Positions 24,707 through 32,380 of a stretch of 64,000 nucleotides of DNA are shown piece by piece. Position 1 is the stretch's first letter, and every line of letters starts with the position of its first letter. Both the position numbers and the translations under genes were made by a program. Source of the stretch: Pseudomonas protegens (lineage in GTDB: Bacteria > Pseudomonadota > Gammaproteobacteria > Pseudomonadales > Pseudomonadaceae). The stretch spans positions 1-64,000 of the forward strand of contig NZ_MOAK01000086.1 of NCBI RefSeq assembly GCF_003732485.1, read 5' to 3'. The notes beneath the pieces are model-generated. The model was given only the letters and a program-made list of their open reading frames with translations, ran no database searches and was not told the DNA's origin.

Positions 24707-25762
24707 CTACGCCACCACCACCCGCCGTGGTCGCAGCCAGCCGATCATCACCGCGGCAATCAGCAGGAACCCCAGGTAGCCGAAGAACGGATAGACCTGC
24801 CCCACCAAGCTGATAAAGCCCACCAGACTGCCGACAAACGCCAGGGCGCCGGCGGCTATCGAACCGAGGCGGAACTGCCGGGTGCCCGCTGGCAACAGCC
24901 GCGCGGAGAAGGAGTACAGGGTGCCCACGGCGGTGTTGAGGATCATGCAGAAGATGATCAGCGCCATCAGCAGCCCCAGGGCCGGGGAGACTTCGCTGGC
25001 GATCGACAGCATGGGCATCGGCAGGTCCGCCACGCTGTCCAGGCGCGACAGCAGGCCGAGGCTCATCACCAGCATCAGCACGCCCAGCAGCGCGCCGCCG
25101 AGGATGCCGCCCCACATCGCCTGTTTTTCACCCTTGGCCGCGCCGCCCATGATCGCCAGGATCGGCACCCCGGCCACGATGTTGTAGGACACGTAGAGCA
25201 AGGCGCCCAGCAGCCAGTGGCTGGCACCGGCCTGTTGCTTGGCGGCCAGTTGGTTGAGTTCGCCGAAGCTCAGGCCGCGGGTCGCGGCGCCATACAGTGC
25301 GATGCCTACCGCGGTGATGATCAGGAAGGGCGTCACCGCGCCGATCATGCCGATGACCTTGTGCACGTCCAGGCACACGATGGCGACCACGATCAGCGTC
25401 ACCAGCACGCTGCCGGCGATGGCCGGAATACCGAACTGCTGCTCCAGCAGGGCACCGCCACCGGCCAGCATCACCACGGTCACGGCGAACATGAAGAAGG
25501 TGATCATCAGGTCCACCAGGGCGCCCAGGTGTTTGCCGCACAGGGCATGCACCACGTCCTTGTGCGACGCCGCCCGCAGGCGGCTGCCCATGCCGGCCAG
25601 GGCCATGCCGAGGAAGGTGAACAGCGCTGCGCTGACCACCGCACCCGCCAGGCCCCAGACGCCGAAGTCGACGAACATCAACAGCAGTTCACGACCGGAG
25701 GCGAACCCCGCGCCGACAATCACACCGACGAAGGCGCCGGCGATCTTCAGACTTTCTTTCAT
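24707..25762 (-). CDS. YkvI-like membrane transporter (LeuT/APC fold)
   Basis: 351 aa, about ten membrane helices. The N-terminal KIAGAFVGVIVGAGFASGRE is the unwound first helix typical of YkvI and related amino-acid permeases. Probably an inner-membrane amino-acid transporter. ATG 25762 begins just before that helix. Last gene of a leftward unit with the RidA and DadA-like genes, which fits uptake of the amino acid degraded by the oxidase; substrate not known. Confidence 0.82.
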   Translation of the reverse strand: MKESLKIAGAFVGVIVGAGFASGRELLLMFVDFGVWGLAGAVVSAALFTFLGMALAGMGSRLRAASHKDVVHALCGKHLGALVDLMITFFMFAVTVVMLAGGGALLEQQFGIPAIAGSVLVTLIVVAIVCLDVHKVIGMIGAVTPFLIITAVGIALYGAATRGLSFGELNQLAAKQQAGASHWLLGALLYVSYNIVAGVPILAIMGGAAKGEKQAMWGGILGGALLGVLMLVMSLGLLSRLDSVADLPMPMLSIASEVSPALGLLMALIIFCMILNTAVGTLYSFSARLLPAGTRQFRLGSIAAGALAFVGSLVGFISLVGQVYPFFGYLGFLLIAAVMIGWLRPRRVVVA

Positions 25763-25864
25763 GACGATTAGCCTCGATTTTTTGTTGTTATGTGGGGTGG
25801 ACCACCCCGGCATTCATGGCCGTGGTGGTCCTGGGCATCGCACTTGAGGACTGGGGCGGGTGAC

Positions 25865-26242
25865 TCAGTTTTCGCCGACCCAGGCCTGGACTTCGATCTC
25901 GACATCGACACCCAGCGCCAGTTGGGCGCTGACGGTGGAACGCACCGGGAAACCGTTCTTGAAGTGGCGCTGGTAGACCTCGTTGAAGCCGGCGAAGTGC
26001 TGCATGTCGGTGAGCCAGACAGTGCTCTTCACCACCTGGTCGAAGCTGGCACCGCATTCGGCCAGGGTCTCGCCGATGCGCGCCAGGGCGGCTTCGGTCT
26101 GCACGCGGATGTCGCCGTGTACCACTTCGCCTTCGGCGCTCATGGGCACCTGGCCGGAGAGGAACAGAAAGCCGCCGACCCGGATCGCCCGGGAAAAGGG
26201 GTAGGGCAGGTGGCTGGGATAACGCTGGATGTCATTGGACAT
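25865..26242 (-). CDS. RidA/YjgF-family enamine/imine deaminase
   Basis: 125 aa, full length for the family. The conserved PVRSTVSAQLALGVDVEIEV segment carries the carboxylate-binding Arg of RidA. RidA hydrolyses reactive 2-iminoacids to 2-oxoacids and ammonia. It lies 26 bases after the DadA-like oxidase gene, whose reaction produces such imines, so the pairing is functionally coherent. Cytoplasmic. Confidence 0.9.
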   Translation of the reverse strand: MSNDIQRYPSHLPYPFSRAIRVGGFLFLSGQVPMSAEGEVVHGDIRVQTEAALARIGETLAECGASFDQVVKSTVWLTDMQHFAGFNEVYQRHFKNGFPVRSTVSAQLALGVDVEIEVQAWVGEN

Positions 26243-26268
26243 GGCAAGGGCCTCGTGGGCTGGGTGGG

Positions 26269-27405
26269 TTAACGCAAGCGAGCGGGGGCCAGGGCCTGGG
26301 CATCGACGCCCTGGCTCAGCAGTTCTTCGGGGAGCGGTTGCCCCAGCAGCAGGGCGCAGGCCAGTTGCGAGACGCCGGCCGCCGACTGGATGCCGTAGCC
26401 ACCCTGGGCGGCGAGCCAGAAAAAGCCTTCGCAGCTGTCGTCCCAGCCCACCACCAGATCGCCGTCGGCGACGAAGGAGCGCAGGCCGGCCCAGCTGTGG
26501 CGCGGGCGGCGGATGCTCAGGGAGGTGACGTTCTCGATGTGGTAGATGCCGGTGGCGATGTCCAGTTCTTCGGGCATCACGTCCTGGGGCGGCACCGGGT
26601 CGGCATTGGCCGGGGAACCCAGCAACTGGCCGGCGTCGGGCTTGAAGTAGAAGCTTTCGTCGATGCCGATCACCGCCGGCCAGCGGCTGAAGTCTTCATC
26701 CGGCGGGCCATCGAAGGTGAAAGCGCTGCGCCGACAAGGTTGCAGACCGATGGGGGCCACGCCGCACAGCTGGGCCACGTCATCGACCCAGGCGCCGGCA
26801 GCGTTCACCAGATTGCGCGCCTGCAGTGCGCGGCCATCACTGAGTTTGAGGTTCCAGTGGCGGTCTTCGCGGCTGGCCTCGACGATCTGTATGTCGCACT
26901 CCAGCAGCCCACCGGCCCGGCGCATGGCCCGCAGGAAGCCCTGGTGCAGCGCGTGCACGTCCAGGTCCTGGGCGGCGGTTTCCAGCATCGCCCCGGCGAC
27001 GGCCTCGGGGCGCAGGCAGGGCACTAGGGCCCGGGCCTGCTCGGCCGTGATCAGGCGCACATTGGCGGAGCGGGCGCGGGTTTCATCGTAGGTTTGCTGC
27101 AATTGGTCCAGCTGTTCCTCGCTGGCCACGTACAGACAGCCACGGGGTTCCATCAACGGGTGTTCGCAGAAACCTTGCGGCGGCCGCTGGTAGAAAGCCC
27201 GGCTGGCGCGGGTCAGGGCCTGGATCTGCGGGGTGCCGTAGGCCTCCATGAACATCGCCGCCGAGCGCCCGGTGGCGTGATAGCCCGGCTGCGATTCACG
27301 TTCCAGCACCAGCACGCTGGCCTGCCCGGCCAGGCGATAGGCCAGGGAAGCACCGGCAATACCGGCGCCGATGATGACGAAGTCGAAGCATTGGGTGTCG
27401 TGCAT
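26269..27405 (-). CDS. FAD-dependent amino-acid oxidase/dehydrogenase (DadA/DAO family)
   Basis: 378 aa. N-terminal FAD dinucleotide fold DFVIIGAGIAGASLAYRL with GAGIAG at 13-18, then the LVLERE strand (adenosine ribose-binding Glu) and a DAO-type substrate domain; the C-terminal AAQGGYGIQSAAG is the second FAD-contacting segment. It oxidises an amino or imino acid to its imine; D-amino acid, glycine or sarcosine are possible substrates. ATG 27405 starts the fold. First gene of oxidase-RidA-transporter, divergent from the XRE-cupin regulator. Confidence 0.88.
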   Translation of the reverse strand: MHDTQCFDFVIIGAGIAGASLAYRLAGQASVLVLERESQPGYHATGRSAAMFMEAYGTPQIQALTRASRAFYQRPPQGFCEHPLMEPRGCLYVASEEQLDQLQQTYDETRARSANVRLITAEQARALVPCLRPEAVAGAMLETAAQDLDVHALHQGFLRAMRRAGGLLECDIQIVEASREDRHWNLKLSDGRALQARNLVNAAGAWVDDVAQLCGVAPIGLQPCRRSAFTFDGPPDEDFSRWPAVIGIDESFYFKPDAGQLLGSPANADPVPPQDVMPEELDIATGIYHIENVTSLSIRRPRHSWAGLRSFVADGDLVVGWDDSCEGFFWLAAQGGYGIQSAAGVSQLACALLLGQPLPEELLSQGVDAQALAPARLR

Positions 27406-27442
27406 GCCGGGGTTCCTGGATCGCTGGGAAATGACAGGGGTC

Positions 27443-27482
27443 AAAATTCTCACATACGAGAAATGTAAGATATGAGAATTTT
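27443..27482. promoter_or_regulatory. long inverted repeat in the divergent promoter region
   Basis: AAAATTCTCA (27443-27452) and TGAGAATTTT (27473-27482) are perfect inverted arms around a 20-base spacer; CATA/TATG extends the symmetry inward. It lies 38 bases from the oxidase start and 89 bases before the XRE-cupin start, so it is a good candidate operator for that regulator, possibly controlling both directions. The DNA is locally A+T-rich as in promoters. Confidence 0.6.
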
Positions 27483-27570
27483 CCAGTCAACCCGGGGTCA
27501 TGGGTTAATATTTCGCCACGTGCCCCGGCCAGCGTCGCGGTTGCCCTTATTTGCCTGACAGAGATCCCCA

Positions 27571-28200
27571 ATGAGTTCCGACCGAGCCCAGCCCGCCTCG
27601 AGCTCCCACGCCCATCCACTGATCGACCGGACCCAGGTCGGCGCCCGCCTGCGGACCATTCGCAAAAACCAGAAGCTGACCCTCAAACAGCTCTCGGAAC
27701 GCTCCGGCGTGGCGCTGTCGACCCTGTCGAAAATGGAGCTGGCCCAGGTCTCGGTCAGCTACGAAAAACTCGCCGCCGCGGCCCGCGCCCTGGGCGTCGA
27801 CATTGCCCAACTGTTTAGCCCGGCGCCGAACCTGATCCAGACCCGCAGCGCCCAGGTGCAACCGACCGTGGTCAGCACCACCATCGCCGACGCCCCCGGC
27901 TACAGCACCGGCAACTACGACTACCACCCCATGGCCGGGGACTTTCCCGGGCGCAGCATGACCCCCATGTACGCGCGGATCTTTGCCCGCGAGCTGCAGC
28001 AGTTCGAGGATTACATCCGCCACCCGGGGCAGGAATTTGCCCTGGTGCTGTCGGGGCGTGTGCGAATCCAGTTCGAGACCGGAGAAGCCGTAAGCATCGG
28101 CCCGCAGGAAACCGCCTACTTCAACAGCAGCATTGGCCATATCTACCTGGCGGAAGGGGATGAGGATGCGGAGGTGATGGTGGTGATGTCGGAGTGTTGA
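27571..28200 (+). CDS. XRE-family regulator with C-terminal cupin
   Basis: 209 aa. HTH_3 domain at about residues 24-78 (GARLRTIRKNQKLTLKQLSE and VALSTLSKMELAQ) and a cupin_2 effector domain at about 130-209 (HPGQEFALVLSGRVRIQFET). Such proteins often regulate amino-acid or polyamine catabolic operons, and this one is divergent from the oxidase-RidA-transporter genes. A 123-base copy of its HTH-coding part (27670-27792) reappears at 30762-30884. Confidence 0.9.
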   Translation: MSSDRAQPASSSHAHPLIDRTQVGARLRTIRKNQKLTLKQLSERSGVALSTLSKMELAQVSVSYEKLAAAARALGVDIAQLFSPAPNLIQTRSAQVQPTVVSTTIADAPGYSTGNYDYHPMAGDFPGRSMTPMYARIFARELQQFEDYIRHPGQEFALVLSGRVRIQFETGEAVSIGPQETAYFNSSIGHIYLAEGDEDAEVMVVMSEC

Positions 28201-28208
28201 GGCCCCTC

Positions 28209-28281
28209 ACCATCGAGCAAGGCATCCACAACTCCCGATACAAGTGGTTAGGTTCAACCTGGACGTTTCGCACAATAGAAA
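28209..28281 (-). pseudogene. relic of a DUF6124 locus
   Basis: On the minus strand 28209-28235 reads almost as the VVDALLD-coding end of the DUF6124 gene at 40603-40989: CCATCGAGCAAGGCATCCAC is identical in both places. Thirty bases further, TTCGCACAATAGAAA (28267-28281) recurs at 41274-41288, in the upstream flank of the same gene. The body of the gene and its leader are gone, so this is a deletion scar. Confidence 0.6.
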
Positions 28282-28369
28282 CAGACTCTGCACCCTCTTG
28301 AGCCATAAGCGGTTGGAGTTGAAGGTAATTAGAACTGTTGTGCAACGCTCGAATTGTATTTGGCGCAGT

Positions 28370-28807
28370 TCAAATCCTGATCCTCGCCAGCATATCTTCG
28401 CCGTCTGCATCCATACCAACCTCGACAAACCCGAAACTGGAGTAAAACCCTTTGGCTACGATGTTGTTGGGGTTGTAGCAAATTTCAATTTCTTCCAAAT
28501 CTGCGATCTGTTTTATTTCATGTAGGGCGAGGCCCAGCGCTACTCTACCGATGGATTTTTGCTGATGTTCTTTGTCCACCATAAAGCGCCAGATAGAAAC
28601 TTTGCCTTTTGACTCTTGCACCCACATAAAGAAGCCTACAGGCTCTCCATCCGCGATGATGGCGCGTGTGAAGTAACCTGGGTTGTACGCAGCCTCAACG
28701 AGCGACCAGGTATTACTTGCCACGTAGTCTTCCTGCTCTTCAGTAACCTCCAGTTCACAAATCGCTTCATAGTTTTTTTGCGTTACTTGGGTAAGCGAGA
28801 TTTTCAT
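28370..28807 (-). CDS. GNAT-family acetyltransferase (BltD/PaiA-like)
   Basis: 145 aa. Motif A region VDKEHQQKSIGRVALGLAL and the C-terminal NPNNIVAKGFYSSFGFVEVG are those of spermidine/polyamine-type GNAT enzymes. Codon use is visibly more A+T-rich than in flanking core genes, suggesting acquisition. Substrate unproven. First intact gene of the scarred accessory stretch. Confidence 0.82.
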   Translation of the reverse strand: MKISLTQVTQKNYEAICELEVTEEQEDYVASNTWSLVEAAYNPGYFTRAIIADGEPVGFFMWVQESKGKVSIWRFMVDKEHQQKSIGRVALGLALHEIKQIADLEEIEICYNPNNIVAKGFYSSFGFVEVGMDADGEDMLARIRI

Positions 28808-28855
28808 AAGTCTCCTGAACTGGGGTGTGGATAAGGCTCAATTAACTTTCACGGG

Positions 28856-29068
28856 CATTCAGTTCCTCCTGCGCCTTCGCCAGCAGCGCGGCGCTGTCCT
28901 GCGGCAGGCTTCGCACTCTAGCTGTTGCAGTTCGCGGCAGTGCTGGGGCAGCGGGGGGATTCCGGTTAGCTTTCCGTGCAGCTCCAAGTAAGGTTTGAAC
29001 TCCTCTGCGGCGTTCGTGCGGTATACGTCGTCACCAGACTGCGTCCGTCGGTTGTGGCCGCCGTACAC
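28856..29068 (-). pseudogene. fragment with leucine-rich-repeat-like sequence
   Basis: One frame reads ..YLELHGKLTGIPPLPQHCRELQQLECEAC.., with LTGIPPLP spacing like LPX-type leucine-rich repeats. After a single frame change the DNA continues as LPQDSAALLAKAQEELNA, as in the repeats before a helical domain in large LRR effectors. No complete gene remains and no start is convincing, so it is read as a frameshifted remnant. Family assignment is tentative. Confidence 0.35.
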
Positions 29069-29089
29069 CGGTACCTTTGGTTTGTGTCC

Positions 29090-29638
29090 TTACTCTTTCG
29101 TATGGTCCAGCCATTCTTGGTAGGTGATACGGCTAATGTGTTCTGTCCGATAGTCTTGGAGGAACTGGTTGTATTTGTTTTCTTCCGTGTGATGAAAGCG
29201 AAAGCCACACTTGGATTGAGCAGCATAGGACTGGATGTTGTTGGCGAAGTAACCACACCAAAGTGCTTTGAGATTCAGGTTTTCAAAGGCGTGTCGCATC
29301 ACTTCACGTACTGCTTCCGGAGTCAGGCCTTTGCCCCAGTACGGCACGCCGATCCAGTAGGCGATTTCCCCTTCCTGCTCACTGATTTCAAAATTGCTGT
29401 TGTTGCCTATGAGAATGCCCACACAACCAACAGCACGGCGATTTTCCTTCAATTCGACCGCGTACACCTCTGGGTGATTGAAGACTGTGCGGATGATGTC
29501 GGCACTGTTCTCCACACTGGTGTGGGGGGCCCAGCCAGCGATGGGACCGACTCGGGCGTCTTTGGCATATTCGTATAGATCGGCGGCGTCTGTCTCCTGC
29601 CAGGGGCGCAGCAAGAGTCGTTCTGTTTCAAGTGTCAT
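29090..29638 (-). CDS. RimJ/RimL-type GNAT acetyltransferase
   Basis: 182 aa. The N-terminus TERLLLRPWQETDAADLYEY is characteristic of the RimJ/RimL/Acetyltransf_3 group; motif A is IGVPYWGKGLTPEAVREVM. It may acetylate a protein N-terminus or a small toxic amine. ATG 29638 starts the MTLETERL strand; the upstream frame is not family-like. A+T-rich relative to core genes. Confidence 0.85.
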   Translation of the reverse strand: MTLETERLLLRPWQETDAADLYEYAKDARVGPIAGWAPHTSVENSADIIRTVFNHPEVYAVELKENRRAVGCVGILIGNNSNFEISEQEGEIAYWIGVPYWGKGLTPEAVREVMRHAFENLNLKALWCGYFANNIQSYAAQSKCGFRFHHTEENKYNQFLQDYRTEHISRITYQEWLDHTKE

Positions 29639-29795
29639 GTTCTGTACTCGTAATGGGTAGGTGCGTTCGAGACAGAGTATTGAGAGACGGAGCATCGGTA
29701 CACGCCAGTACCTCGGCTTTTTCGGTACTTTTCGAAACCGCTGTGCCAAGCAGTGATAGGATTTGGGCTCTTGTTTGTTGTAGCGCTGGGTCACT

Positions 29796-30650
29796 ATGCA
29801 TCACATTCCGAAACTTTCCGCTCCTGACGACTCGATGCGGATGGGAGAAACCACGCTAGCGGAAGGGCAAGGTTTGCCGCTCTCCTTCGGTCACGCTTAC
29901 TTGACGCTGCTGGTATGCCTCTGCGGCAGTGCCCACTTCACTCTTAACTTCAAAGAACATGCGGTTAGGCGCGGCGGCATGATGCTGCTGGCTGAGGACA
30001 CTATTGCCTTGCTCAAACGTCGTTCGCGCCGCTTCAAGGTGTTTTTCTGCCTTATGCCGAAAAGTTTTGCAGCGGAGGTTGCCTACCCACTGCCAAATAC
30101 CTTGTTCGTATTTCTGCATGACCATCCTCATTGCGTTCCATCCAAGGACGACATGCCGTTGATAGAGGACTGGGTGACACAGATGCGGAACATTGCGCAG
30201 ACCTGTCCCACCTACCAACGCGTCATGTTGCGCAATCAGCTGCAGAACCTCTTTCTGAAAATAGCCGAGCAACTTCCAGCCAACCAAATAGAAAACAGGG
30301 GATTCAGCCGGAAGGAAATGCTCAGTTGGCGCTTCTGGGAATTGATAGGCAAGCATTGCATCCGCCACCGAGATGTGAAGTTCTACGCCGACGCACTGAG
30401 TATCACGCCGTTCTACCTGTCGCAGTTGACCAAAGCGTTTTTCAATGACACTCCCAAGGGCCTGATCGATCGGCAGGTAACCTTGGAGATCAAGGCGCTT
30501 CTTTCATACAGTGACTTGGCTATTGGCCGTGTGGCCGACGAACTGAACTTCGTCGATGCGTCTTACTTGTGTCGCTACTTCAAGCGCCAAACGGGAATTT
30601 CGCTCTCTCGTTATCGTAAGCATAAGAGAGAGGAGGGGGAGCAGGACTGA
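29796..30650 (+). CDS. AraC-family regulator
   Basis: 284 aa. Cupin-like N-terminal half without clear metal ligands, and an AraC HTH pair in the last 100 residues (ADALSITPFYLSQLTKAFFN and ADELNFVDASYLCRYFKRQTG). Divergent from the RimJ-type GNAT gene across 157 bases. Probably acquired cargo; target unknown. Confidence 0.85.
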   Translation: MHHIPKLSAPDDSMRMGETTLAEGQGLPLSFGHAYLTLLVCLCGSAHFTLNFKEHAVRRGGMMLLAEDTIALLKRRSRRFKVFFCLMPKSFAAEVAYPLPNTLFVFLHDHPHCVPSKDDMPLIEDWVTQMRNIAQTCPTYQRVMLRNQLQNLFLKIAEQLPANQIENRGFSRKEMLSWRFWELIGKHCIRHRDVKFYADALSITPFYLSQLTKAFFNDTPKGLIDRQVTLEIKALLSYSDLAIGRVADELNFVDASYLCRYFKRQTGISLSRYRKHKREEGEQD

Positions 30651-30761
30651 CCTGCGGTCAAAATGGAGGAGGGAAGAGGCACTATGGAAAAGGTTTCCCT
30701 CCTGGATACAACACTCATTCCAGCGTGCCCTCGGTTGTCCATAGGACGAAGCCAACTTCAT

Positions 30762-30884
30762 CAGAAGCTGACCCTAAAACAGCTCTCGGAACGCTCCGGC
30801 GTAGCGCTGTCGAGCCTGTCGAAAATGGAACTGGCCCAGGTCTCGGTCAGCTACGCAAAGCTCGCCACCGCGGCCCGTGCCCTG
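30762..30884 (+). pseudogene. duplicated fragment of the XRE-cupin regulator gene
   Basis: 123 bases matching 27670-27792 with 8 differences counted by eye and no gap (about 93% identity). It encodes KLTLKQLSERSGVALSSLSK..., the HTH of the regulator, but the N-terminus and whole cupin domain are missing and an unrelated sequence precedes it. A small open frame from 30663 runs through it but is chimeric. It marks the right edge of DNA inserted after the regulator gene. Confidence 0.8.
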
Positions 30885-30910
30885 AACGAGAAAGCTCTCG
30901 GAGCGCAGCC

Positions 30911-31648
30911 TCATTTGCGCAGTAACTCATGTCTGAAACGTGCTTCCAGTGACGGAATTTCCAGCAGTACATCTTCGTCCTCCCAGAAGTGATAAGAACG
31001 ATCCGTCTCGATATTGCCAGCTAGAAACTCTTCATCGAACGGAGCGTCTTCATCGATCTCCTCGTGCAGGGATGAGGTGTATCCCTTGATCCACAGCTTG
31101 CGTTTTTCGGCACTGATTACATAGCCAGAGGTGTACTCACCACCTGCTAGGCGTACAGGCTCTGCGGTGCCTTTACGTCCCAGAGCAGTAATTGCAATTA
31201 CCAGGTGCGCCAGTTCATCCATGTCTGGACAGACGAACTCATGGAAGGCGGGCCAAAACTCCTTATCTGCTTCCGAGGCTCGCCATCCTTTGTTGTCGTT
31301 AACCTGGCTTAGGTCCTCGTATGGATGTGAGTGGAACGTCCCAATGAGCTCCAGTTGTGGCCAATATTCGCCGAAGAAGTCGCGCTTCATCGCTATGGAT
31401 TCGAAATCGGGCTTTACCCAGTCGGTGTGCCTCAGCGCCGAGGTCTCCACTGTGGCAACGACAGCAACCAGGCGAGCAGGAAGGCCGTTACGCACGGGTA
31501 ACGCGTATCCCCATAGCAAGCCGAACGTTTCAAGGTTCTTGTTGCTCCGCCCCCGCACATGCGCTCGGTGCGACACTTCATAAGCTTCGATCGCCGAAGT
31601 CAGTAACTGTGGTAGGACATGATCCTCAATAATCACCTGTGTGCGCAT
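30911..31648 (-). CDS. JAB/MPN-domain metallopeptidase-like protein
   Basis: 245 aa. JAMM-type residues are visible: Glu40 in LETFGLLWG, HxH at 106-108 in IGTFHSHPY, and a Ser-x2-Asp at 125-128 (ASEAD). These coordinate zinc in deubiquitinase-like isopeptidases. The C-terminal third is acidic and has no recognised domain. No E1, E2 or ubiquitin-like partner is next to it. Its 3' end lies 27 bases from the XRE fragment. Prokaryotic JAB proteins occur in CBASS and other defence loci, in sulfur-carrier pathways and alone; the role here is unknown. Confidence 0.78.
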   Translation of the reverse strand: MRTQVIIEDHVLPQLLTSAIEAYEVSHRAHVRGRSNKNLETFGLLWGYALPVRNGLPARLVAVVATVETSALRHTDWVKPDFESIAMKRDFFGEYWPQLELIGTFHSHPYEDLSQVNDNKGWRASEADKEFWPAFHEFVCPDMDELAHLVIAITALGRKGTAEPVRLAGGEYTSGYVISAEKRKLWIKGYTSSLHEEIDEDAPFDEEFLAGNIETDRSYHFWEDEDVLLEIPSLEARFRHELLRK

Positions 31649-31855
31649 GTCTTCCTCCCTGAGAATGTCTGGTGGCCTGCAACGGTTCGTGAGCGCCTAG
31701 TTCAGTACCCAGGCGAGTAATGGCAAATTGCCCGAATGTTACCGCCTTTTTGGCAACTTCAGAGTGGCCGGCTTAAATCAACGCCTATTCGCTTTGTTGG
31801 CGACCAAACTGAGTGACCGTCGCAGTTTGCGTAAGTACTTGAGTCGTTCAAGAAA
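31649..31855. other. no gene recognised
   Basis: The JAB gene promoter must lie here. The remainder (about 31728-31855) is open on the plus strand but shows no family-like sequence and may be the decayed upstream continuation of the haemagglutinin fragment that follows. Confidence 0.4.
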
Positions 31856-32030
31856 GTGCCTGGTAATGAGGACGAGCCTACTGCTCCATCTGCCCCGGTG
31901 GACACTCGTTGCTTCCCCATCAAGGACATCGAGTTCAGCCCAGTGTCCACCACCGTTACCGCCGGTGGTGATCTGACGCTAGAGAACGGTGGCGATCGGA
32001 AGTACTGCCTCCCTTTATTACGTTGCGCCA
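31856..32030 (+). pseudogene. fragment of a filamentous haemagglutinin / CdiA-type gene
   Basis: The plus frame reads IEFSPVSTTVTAGGDLTLENGGDRKYC. The TVTAGGDLTLENGGD repeat is typical of the FhaB/CdiA pre-toxin region. Sequence before and after is not family-like, and the frame ends within about 100 codons, so it is a remnant. No cdiB or immunity gene is in the window. Confidence 0.55.
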
Positions 32031-32235
32031 AACCGTGTATTGAGTTTGTAAGTTTCCAGGGGCTGCGGCCTGGGAATTTACGTTACATACCCACTCGTAC
32101 AGTGGGTGGCGTTCCCGTCAAGACCTCACATTTCGTGCGCACCTTTTAGGTGCAAGATAATGTAGTGCGACTCAGACCAGTGCGCTGGCTGTCGTGGGCA
32201 TTACGGACAAGGCCGGTTTTCAGCAAAAAACCAAT

Positions 32236-32252
32236 TTGGCACACTTTTTCCA
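32236..32252 (+). promoter_or_regulatory. candidate sigma-54 promoter
   Basis: TTGGCAC-ACTTT-TTCCA matches the RpoN consensus TGGCAC-N5-TTGCA with one mismatch at the -12 element. It lies 129 bases upstream of the amiC-like start and before the terminator hairpin. No other plausible promoter was seen. No activator-binding site was identified. Confidence 0.5.
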
Positions 32253-32327
32253 TAGAGACATAAACGAGTAAGCCAGGCCCCGGCCTTTAAGTCTTGCCTA
32301 CATCACGCGCCCCAGCGACAGGTAATG

Positions 32328-32369
32328 AAGCCTGATCGACCAGTCCACTGGTCGATCAGGCTTTTTTTT
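32328..32369 (+). terminator. leader terminator (attenuator) before the amiC-like gene
   Basis: AAGCCTGATCGACCAGT (32328-32344) pairs perfectly over 17 bp with 32347-32363, and eight T end at 32369. It lies between the likely promoter and the ribosome site (GGAG at 32370) of the first gene. The second gene encodes an AmiR-type RNA-binding antiterminator, so read-through is presumably controlled here, as in the P. aeruginosa amidase operon. Confidence 0.85.
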
Positions 32370-32380
32370 GGAGTGAATAA

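Noticed and set aside
24602..25771. 389-codon plus-strand frame across the YkvI-like gene
   Set aside because: Shadow translation rich in His, Gln and Asp; it begins in a REP sequence and has no family similarity.
30663..30992. 109-codon frame as an intact XRE regulator
   Set aside because: Only the middle matches an HTH; N-terminal helix and cupin domain are missing and flanks are unrelated, so it is a duplicated fragment.
32253..32327. Tandem ANTAR-type hexaloop hairpins in the amiC leader
   Set aside because: Small hairpins such as CGC-GCCCCA-GCG exist, but loops with the expected A1/G4 pattern were not convincing, so no target site was annotated.
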